Below are positions 7,005 through 11,214 of a DNA stretch of 11,214 nucleotides, piece after piece. The stretch is from Actinomycetota bacterium (lineage in GTDB: Bacteria; Actinomycetota; Actinomycetes; Nanopelagicales; Nanopelagicaceae): contig CANGVO010000021.1 of NCBI GenBank assembly GCA_947457445.1, positions 1-11,214 of the forward strand. The letters are read 5' to 3'. The notes under the pieces were generated by a model. That model was not told the origin of the DNA. It searched no databases and worked only from the letters and a program-made list of their open reading frames with translations. The stretch's first letter is position 1; each line of letters begins with the position of its first letter. Position numbers and translations under genes: made by a program.

Positions 7005-7985
7005 GTGACCGAAAATATTCTTGAACTAAATAACCTCACCAAGTTTTTTCCAGCAAAAGCTGGCGGAATCTTTAGCCGTGCAAAGGGTGAGGTTCGCGCT
7101 GTAGACGGTGTAAATCTCACTGTTGGACGAGGCGAAACTGTCGGTCTAGTTGGTGAATCTGGCTGCGGTAAGACAACGGTAGGCCGCACAGTTATGAAGT
7201 TGTACGAGCCAACTTCGGGGCAGATTGTTTTTGATGGCCAAGATATAACCAATCTTGACCGCAAAGAGATGAAGCCGATCCGTTCGAAGATGCAGATGAT
7301 CTTCCAAGATCCATTCTCTTCCCTGAATCCACGTCACACCGTCGGAACAATCATTTCTTCATCATTTACGATTCACGATATTGAACCTGAGGGCGGCGTG
7401 GAACACGCTGTTCGTGAGTTACTAACTCTGGTCGGACTAAACCCAGAACATATCAACCGCTTTCCGCATGAGTTCTCCGGTGGTCAACGCCAACGTATCG
7501 GTATCGCAAGATCACTTGCGCTAAAGCCAAAGTTGATTGTTGCCGATGAGCCCGTCTCGGCCCTAGATGTTTCAATTCAAGCCCAGGTCGTTAACTTGCT
7601 TGATGATCTGCAGAAAGAATTTGGCCTGTCTTATCTTTTCGTGGCTCATGATTTATCTATCGTTCAACACATTTCTGATCGCGTTGTGGTGATGTATCTA
7701 GGAAAGGTCATGGAGATGGCCCCGACTCGTGAGCTATTTGCTAACCCACGTCATCCTTATACAAAAGCGTTGCTATCTGCGGTACCGGTTGCCGATCCAA
7801 AAATTGGTCGTAGCCGTGAGCGAATTATTTTGCAGGGCGATCTGCCAAGCCCAGTAAATCCACCGAGCGGATGTGTCTTTAATACCCGCTGCTGGAAGGC
7901 GCAAGATATTTGCCGAAGCGTTGTACCTGAAACTATTCAGATCAGCCCATTACAGACTGTTGCTTGCCACTTTCCGGAAGTTTAA
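7005..7985 (+). CDS. dppF: Peptide-type ABC importer ATPase, DppF/OppF
   Basis: Second ATPase, 326 residues, expected to form a heterodimer with the preceding one. Walker A is GESGCGKT (50-57), Q-loop Gln101 in [12 protein letters not shown], signature FSGGQRQR (157-164), Walker B LIVADEP (177-183, Glu182), SALD (185-188) and His215 in VAHDLS. The C-terminal extension ([12 protein letters not shown], then [13 protein letters not shown]) ends with cysteines 290, 296, 303 and 321 in the C-x5-C-x6-C...CH arrangement typical of the family, a possible [4Fe-4S] site. The start is GTG at 7005, with AAGG 8 nt upstream inside the previous gene. It is the last gene of the operon. Its stop is one base from the stop of the convergent lipoprotein gene, with no hairpin terminator between them. 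Confidence 0.94.
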   Translation: MTENILELNNLTKFFPAKAGGIFSRAKGEVRAVDGVNLTVGRGETVGLVGESGCGKTTVGRTVMKLYEPTSGQIVFDGQDITNLDRKEMKPIRSKMQMIFQDPFSSLNPRHTVGTIISSSFTIHDIEPEGGVEHAVRELLTLVGLNPEHINRFPHEFSGGQRQRIGIARSLALKPKLIVADEPVSALDVSIQAQVVNLLDDLQKEFGLSYLFVAHDLSIVQHISDRVVVMYLGKVMEMAPTRELFANPRHPYTKALLSAVPVADPKIGRSRERIILQGDLPSPVNPPSGCVFNTRCWKAQDICRSVVPETIQISPLQTVACHFPEV

Positions 7986-7986
7986 G

Positions 7987-8517
7987 TTACTTAAGCGTTC
8001 CCGCGACCGCAACAACAGCTTCGTTTAATGAAACCGTAAGGTCTAATGGCGCACCGGCTTTTGTCAGGCAACCGACTCCGTAAGTAAATGATGTCGAAGC
8101 GCCAGCGGCCAGCGGATCAGTTGGAGCGCCATTGATGTTGTTATCTCCATCGAGAATATCAACACAAGTGTCAGTGCCAGATTTCATTGAGATAGTCATA
8201 TTGGCAAGGTCAAGCGGTTCGCTGCCTTTGTTCTCAACAGTGATATCAAACTTATTTGCAGCCATACCCTTTTGATAATTCGAAGCGTAGGCACCCGGAG
8301 TAAATTTGGCGTTTTCTTGGAAGGTGATTGTTACATCAGTGCCAAGATCAAGAGGTGAACCAAAGCCAGTTGTCACCGTCGGTGCAGCAGTTTCGACGAA
8401 CTCTGAGGCGTCACCTGGTTCAGTATTTAGACCAGTGTCACTTTTACCGCAACCCGTCAATGAGATAGCGGTGATGAGACCAAGGACAATTACCTGCGAA
8501 AAGCGCTTCTTATTCAT
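7987..8517 (-). CDS. Small secreted lipoprotein with DUF4352-like domain
   Basis: Predicted 176-residue lipoprotein of unknown function anchored outside the membrane. The N-terminus MNKKRFSQVIVLGLITAISLTGC has a basic start, a hydrophobic core and lipobox LTGC with Cys23 as the lipidation site. A low-complexity acidic/Thr linker (about 24-48) leads into a beta-rich domain (about 50-176) with FDITVENKGSEPLDL, an Ig/telokin-like pattern resembling DUF4352. Two cysteines (TDTCVD and VGCLTK) in that domain could pair. An upstream ATG at 8565 would bury the signal peptide, so 8517 was chosen; it also sits 7 nt after a TAGAAT box. The gene is 16 bp downstream of the M13 peptidase stop, same strand. 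It may be partly co-transcribed. DUF4352 assignment is by pattern only. Confidence 0.82.
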   Translation of the reverse strand: MNKKRFSQVIVLGLITAISLTGCGKSDTGLNTEPGDASEFVETAAPTVTTGFGSPLDLGTDVTITFQENAKFTPGAYASNYQKGMAANKFDITVENKGSEPLDLANMTISMKSGTDTCVDILDGDNNINGAPTDPLAAGASTSFTYGVGCLTKAGAPLDLTVSLNEAVVAVAGTLK

Positions 8518-8524
8518 AGGCCAA

Positions 8525-8530
8525 ATTCTA
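8525..8530 (-). promoter_or_regulatory. Candidate -10 box (TAGAAT) for a leaderless lipoprotein transcript
   Basis: On the minus strand TAGAAT is followed by 7 nt (TTGGCCT) and then the lipoprotein ATG at 8517. No Shine-Dalgarno lies between them, so transcription starting at the ATG would give a leaderless mRNA. The box is squeezed between the peptidase stop and the lipoprotein start. The -35 position falls inside the peptidase C-terminus and is poorly matched. Confidence 0.5.
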
Positions 8531-8533
8531 CCG

Positions 8534-10495
8534 CTACCAGATCTCAACTCGTTCGCTTTGGGCAAGCCACAATTTGTCGCCTTCGCTTAAATCGAAGGCG
8601 TCATAAAAATCGCTGATATTTCGAACGATTGCATTGCAGCGGAATTCATATGGTGAGTGTGGATCTGTTGCAATGCGCCGACGTAATTCTTCAGCACGTA
8701 CTTTGCCGCGCCATGCCTGTGCCCACGATAAGAAGAAACGTTGTTCCCCTGTTAAACCATCAATTACAGGGGCCTCGGCGCCCTTTAAAGCCAATTTATA
8801 GGCTTTAAACCCAATCGCTAGCCCACCAAGGTCTCCGATGTTCTCACCGACTGTAAGAGCGCCGTTTACATGGATATCTGGAGTTTCCTCTGGATAAAGG
8901 GCATCAAATTGTTTAATTAGTACGTTGGCGCGCTTTTCAAATTCGGTGCGATCGCTTTCGGTCCACCAATCAACCATGTTGCCATCGCCATCGAATTTGG
9001 ATCCCTGATCATCAAAGCCATGGCCGATTTCGTGGCCAATGACTGCCCCGATTCCACCGTAATTTGCGGCGATATCGGCGTTTAGATCAAAGAACGGCGG
9101 CTGCAAGATTGCGGCTGGGAAAACGATCTCGTTTTGAATCGGATGGTAATAAGCATTGACCGTCTGTGGGGTCATTAACCACTCGGTTTTATCAACGGGC
9201 TTGCCAATCTTTGCCAGTTCGATATCGCGAGAGAACTTGGTGATGCGGCCGATATTTTCAAATAGACCATCACGGGTAATAGTTAGCGCCGAATAGTCGC
9301 GCCATTTATCGGGATAGCCAATCTTGGGGGTGAACTTTCCCAATTTTTCCAAAGCCTTAGCTTTGGTTTCAGGGCTCATCCAGGAAAGGTCATTGATGCT
9401 GATGCGGTATGCCTCAATTAAATTATCAACGAGTTCGAGCATCGCAACCTTGGCAGCTTCTGGGAAATGGCGTTTTACATAAATCTGTCCGATGGCTTCA
9501 CCGAGGGCACCTTCGACGAATGAAATAGCGCGCTTCCAGCGGACTCGGATTTCCGGGGTACCGGAAAGGGTTTTGGCATAGAAATCAAAGTTTTGATTAA
9601 CGAAGTCATCAGTTAAATAGGCTGCAGCACCTGAAATCAGCTGCCATTTCATCCAGGCCTTCCATGGAGCCGGATCAAAGTTTTCGAGCAGAGCAGAAAG
9701 GCCAGCGAAGAATGGCGGTTGCTGAACAACTAATTCGTCGAAGGCAGCTTTTGGAATCTGACTGAATTGCAACCAGGTCGCCCAATCAAAATGTGGGGCC
9801 AATGTGCAAAGTTCGTTGAAGGTCATTTTGTTATAGGTCAGTTCGACATCGCGATCTTTTACTTGGTCAAAGTGATGGGCCGCAATTGATGCTTCTAATT
9901 TATAGATCTGCTCGGCCATTGCAGGGCCATTTTCTATTCCGGCCAAAGCAAACATTTTTGCAACATGGACTTTAAATGCCTGGCGGATTTCTTCGTATTG
10001 TTCTTCGCGATAGTAGGCCTCATCAGGAAGTGAAAGACCACCCTGACCTAGGTAAACGATATTCATTTCAGAGTTCATGGCATCGCCATAAATTCCCAGA
10101 CCAAAGACTCCGCCGAGTCCGCGCATTTCTAGATCAGCCATTGTCTTAATAAATTGATCACGGTTTTCAATTGCATCAATTGCTGCCAAATCAGTTAACA
10201 GGGGAGTGATCCCAGATTTTTCAATCGCCGCTGTATCAAGGAAGCAGTCATACAAATCGCGAATTTTTTGGGCATCGCCTTCACCTTGGGCAGTCTCGAT
10301 AATTTCGCGGACTTGGGCTTCGGCCTCTAGATAAAGTTGGTAGGTAATTCCATCCGATGAGCGGTCTTGGGGAATCTCGTGGTTTTTCAGCCAAGCTCCA
10401 TTGAAGTAGCGATAGAGATCATCTTGGGGGCGGAAAGAGTTATCGATATGTGAGGGATCAATTCCGCTGATTAATGGATTTACTGCAGAGCTCAT
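8534..10495 (-). CDS. pepO: M13 family zinc endopeptidase (neprilysin/PepO-like)
   Basis: Zinc metallopeptidase that cleaves small peptides, 653 residues, full length for M13. The N-terminal half (from DDLYRYFNGAWLKNHEIP, about 25-42) matches the M13 N-domain. The substrate-binding NAYYHP motif starts at Asn447. The zinc site HEIGH is at 488-492 (VIGHEIGHGFDDQGS) and the third ligand is Glu551 in ENIGDLGG, with Asp555. The C-terminal domain contains FFLSWAQAWR and PHSPYEFRCNAIVRN, and ends in VEIW, the family's final Trp. No signal peptide or membrane anchor is seen, so it is probably cytoplasmic, as in other actinobacterial members, or exported by a non-classical route. AAAGGA lies 4 nt before ATG 10495. 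It is divergent from a MarR regulator and shares an operator-like repeat with it. Confidence 0.95.
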   Translation of the reverse strand: MSSAVNPLISGIDPSHIDNSFRPQDDLYRYFNGAWLKNHEIPQDRSSDGITYQLYLEAEAQVREIIETAQGEGDAQKIRDLYDCFLDTAAIEKSGITPLLTDLAAIDAIENRDQFIKTMADLEMRGLGGVFGLGIYGDAMNSEMNIVYLGQGGLSLPDEAYYREEQYEEIRQAFKVHVAKMFALAGIENGPAMAEQIYKLEASIAAHHFDQVKDRDVELTYNKMTFNELCTLAPHFDWATWLQFSQIPKAAFDELVVQQPPFFAGLSALLENFDPAPWKAWMKWQLISGAAAYLTDDFVNQNFDFYAKTLSGTPEIRVRWKRAISFVEGALGEAIGQIYVKRHFPEAAKVAMLELVDNLIEAYRISINDLSWMSPETKAKALEKLGKFTPKIGYPDKWRDYSALTITRDGLFENIGRITKFSRDIELAKIGKPVDKTEWLMTPQTVNAYYHPIQNEIVFPAAILQPPFFDLNADIAANYGGIGAVIGHEIGHGFDDQGSKFDGDGNMVDWWTESDRTEFEKRANVLIKQFDALYPEETPDIHVNGALTVGENIGDLGGLAIGFKAYKLALKGAEAPVIDGLTGEQRFFLSWAQAWRGKVRAEELRRRIATDPHSPYEFRCNAIVRNISDFYDAFDLSEGDKLWLAQSERVEIW

Positions 10496-10518
10496 GCGTT
10501 CCTTTACCTTTGAAAAGT

Positions 10519-10534
10519 AGTTGAAAGTTCAACT
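10519..10534. promoter_or_regulatory. Likely MarR operator AGTTGAA-AG-TTCAACT
   Basis: A perfect 7-bp inverted repeat with a 2-bp spacer lies in the 67-bp gap between the peptidase start and the MarR start. Its form (TTGAA facing TTCAA) is typical of MarR-family sites. A further TTGAA half-site at 10510-10514 precedes the left arm by 11 bp, one helical turn. The right arm overlaps the -35 position of the MarR promoter, so binding would repress the regulator. The element also sits 24 bp ahead of the peptidase ATG, likely in its promoter or early leader. Confidence 0.7.
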
Positions 10535-10550
10535 TCACCGTTTATTAACG

Positions 10551-10556
10551 TATGAT
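10551..10556 (+). promoter_or_regulatory. Candidate -10 box (TATGAT) for a leaderless MarR transcript
   Basis: TATGAT differs from TATAAT by one base. It is followed by 6 nt and the ATG at 10563, so the transcript would begin at the start codon. A weak -35 (TTCAAC, 10528-10533) sits 17 bp upstream within the operator. On the other strand TAATAA (10542-10547) could serve the peptidase gene, with low certainty. Confidence 0.6.
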
Positions 10557-10562
10557 TGCCAA

Positions 10563-11057
10563 ATGGCACGGCAAAACGCTACCTCACCTCGCTGGCTCAA
10601 CGCTGCCGAAATGAAGGCTTGGCGCCGATATATCGTGGCTAGCCGGCGACTATTGGAAGCCTTAGATATTGACCTAGCTCATCACGAACTTTCAATGGCC
10701 GATTATGAAATTTTGGCCCAACTAAGTGATGCCCCAGATCGCCGGATGCGCATGTCCGAACTGGCCGATGTGGCCATGCTTTCTAGGTCTCGACTTTCCC
10801 ATCGCATGAAGGTGATGGAAAAGGCCGGCTGGGTAAAGCGGGAAGCCTGCCCCATCGATAAACGTGGCTATTTTGCAGTGATGACCCCCAAGGGCTGGAA
10901 GGCAATTGTGGCGGCGGCGCCGGATCATGTGGAAAGTGTGCGCTCGCGATTTGTTGATCATCTTTCGAAAGGTGATCAAGTTGCACTGGCTGAAATTTTT
11001 GAAAGAGTTGCACAATCATTGCGAAAAGATTTATCGGAAGATCAAAAAAATAATTAA
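10563..11057 (+). CDS. MarR-family transcriptional regulator
   Basis: Dimeric winged-helix DNA-binding protein of 164 residues, typical MarR length. The N-terminal helices (WLNAAEMKAWRRYIVASRR, about 11-29) form the dimer interface. The winged helix-turn-helix spans about 44-110: MRMSELADVAMLSRSRLSHR (62-81) with the recognition helix at SRSRLSHRM, then EKAGWVKREACPIDKRGYFA, where the Asp99/Arg101 wing contact is conserved, and LTPKG-like MTPKGW. C-terminal helices complete the dimer domain. The start at ATG 10563 is preferred over an upstream TTG at 10521, because the latter lies inside the operator-like repeat and would add 14 non-conserved residues, while a good -10 box fits 10563. It is divergent from the M13 peptidase and probably autoregulated. 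The ligand is unknown. Confidence 0.9.
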   Translation: MARQNATSPRWLNAAEMKAWRRYIVASRRLLEALDIDLAHHELSMADYEILAQLSDAPDRRMRMSELADVAMLSRSRLSHRMKVMEKAGWVKREACPIDKRGYFAVMTPKGWKAIVAAAPDHVESVRSRFVDHLSKGDQVALAEIFERVAQSLRKDLSEDQKNN

Positions 11058-11082
11058 TTAGTAGTTAGAAAAATTAAGCAAT

Positions 11083-11115
11083 AAAAAACCCGCCACATAA
11101 AGTGGCGGGTTTTTT
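11083..11115. terminator. Bidirectional intrinsic terminator
   Basis: Stem CCCGCCAC (11089-11096) and GTGGCGGG (11102-11109) with loop ATAAA, flanked by A6 on the left and T6 on the right. Read on the plus strand it ends the MarR transcript. On the minus strand the A-run becomes a T-run and ends the convergent gene at 11129 onward. Confidence 0.92.
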
Positions 11116-11128
11116 ATTAAGTAATAAA

Positions 11129-11214
11129 TTACTTAGCTGCTGCCTTCTTGCGACGGCGCTTCTTTGGAGCTGCTGGTGCAGCTGCCTTCTTGCGACGCTT
11201 TGGAGCTGCCTTCT
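11129..11214 (-). CDS. C-terminus of a Lys/Arg/Ala/Pro-rich basic protein, probably HU-like
   Basis: Only the last 27 full codons and the TAA are inside the window. The visible tail is made of K, R, A and P only, with two related units, KAAPKRRKKAAA and PAAPKKRRRKKAAAK, mirrored by a repeated DNA stretch (the sequence GCTGCCTTCTTGCGACG occurs twice). Such tails are found on actinobacterial HU (HupB-like) and histone-H1-like nucleoid proteins, where they bind DNA non-specifically. A ribosomal protein with a basic tail is an alternative. The globular domain that would decide this is outside the window. The strand and frame are supported by the TAA placed just inside the convergent terminator. 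Confidence 0.6.
   Translation of the reverse strand, partial: KAAPKRRKKAAAPAAPKKRRRKKAAAK

Noticed and set aside
6812..7264. 150-residue minus-strand open frame across the two ATPase genes
   Set aside because: It is antisense to conserved Walker and Cys motif regions, with no recognisable motif and no start signal.
6585..7622. Identical 18-bp stretch in both ATPase genes (6585-6602 and 7605-7622) as a sign of gene conversion
   Set aside because: It encodes the conserved DLQKEF segment shared by paralogues, and the surrounding DNA differs, so chance plus conservation explains it.
7982..7994. TTAAG-TTA-CTTAA hairpin at the convergent junction
   Set aside because: A 5-bp AT-rich stem is too weak to call a terminator.
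8306..8590. 94-residue plus-strand open frame
   Set aside because: It is antisense to the lipoprotein signal peptide and the end of the peptidase, both well supported. No motif or ribosome-binding site was seen.
10521..10562. N-terminal extension of the MarR protein from TTG 10521
   Set aside because: It would start inside the likely operator and upstream of the best -10 box, and adds residues not typical for the family.

Overview
The window looks like chromosomal DNA from a low-GC, streamlined actinobacterium, probably a freshwater planktonic lineage such as Nanopelagicales (acI). This is inferred from three things. The encoded proteins read like Streptomyces/Mycobacterium family members, the base composition is only moderate in GC with very short gaps between genes, and several genes have a -10-like hexamer about 6-7 nt before the start codon and no Shine-Dalgarno, as in leaderless actinobacterial transcripts. 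No mobile element, CRISPR array, rRNA or tRNA was seen. The gene content is ordinary, and the more interesting signals are in the intergenic DNA.

Left part (1-1926): a queuine tRNA-ribosyltransferase gene (tgt, minus strand, cut by the window edge) faces away from a 12-TM major facilitator transporter. Their start codons are only about 23 bp apart.

Centre (2033-7985): a five-gene ABC importer operon of the peptide/nickel/opine class, all on the plus strand, in the order permease C, substrate-binding protein, permease B, ATPase D, ATPase F. The binding protein gene is insulated by RNA/DNA structure on both sides. Upstream is a perfect 24-bp palindrome just before a near-ideal AAGGAGG ribosome-binding site. 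Downstream is a perfect 14-bp stem closed by a GAAA loop without a T-run. This fits overproduction of the binding protein relative to the membrane and ATPase subunits. B, D and F are tightly packed (ATGA overlap, then a 3-nt gap). The binding protein is exported to find substrate, B and C form the channel, and D and F (each with a four-cysteine C-terminal motif) power it.

Right part (7987-10495, minus strand): a small lipoprotein with a C-terminal DUF4352-like beta domain and a full-length M13 zinc endopeptidase, tail-to-tail with the ABC operon across a single base.

Far right (10563-11214): a divergent MarR-type regulator, with a 16-bp inverted repeat in the shared intergenic region that is probably its operator. 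A strong bidirectional terminator follows, then the end of a minus-strand gene whose product has a Lys/Arg/Ala/Pro-rich tail like actinobacterial HU proteins. An importer for peptides next to a peptidase gene suggests peptide use, but only the MarR/peptidase link has sequence support (a shared operator).
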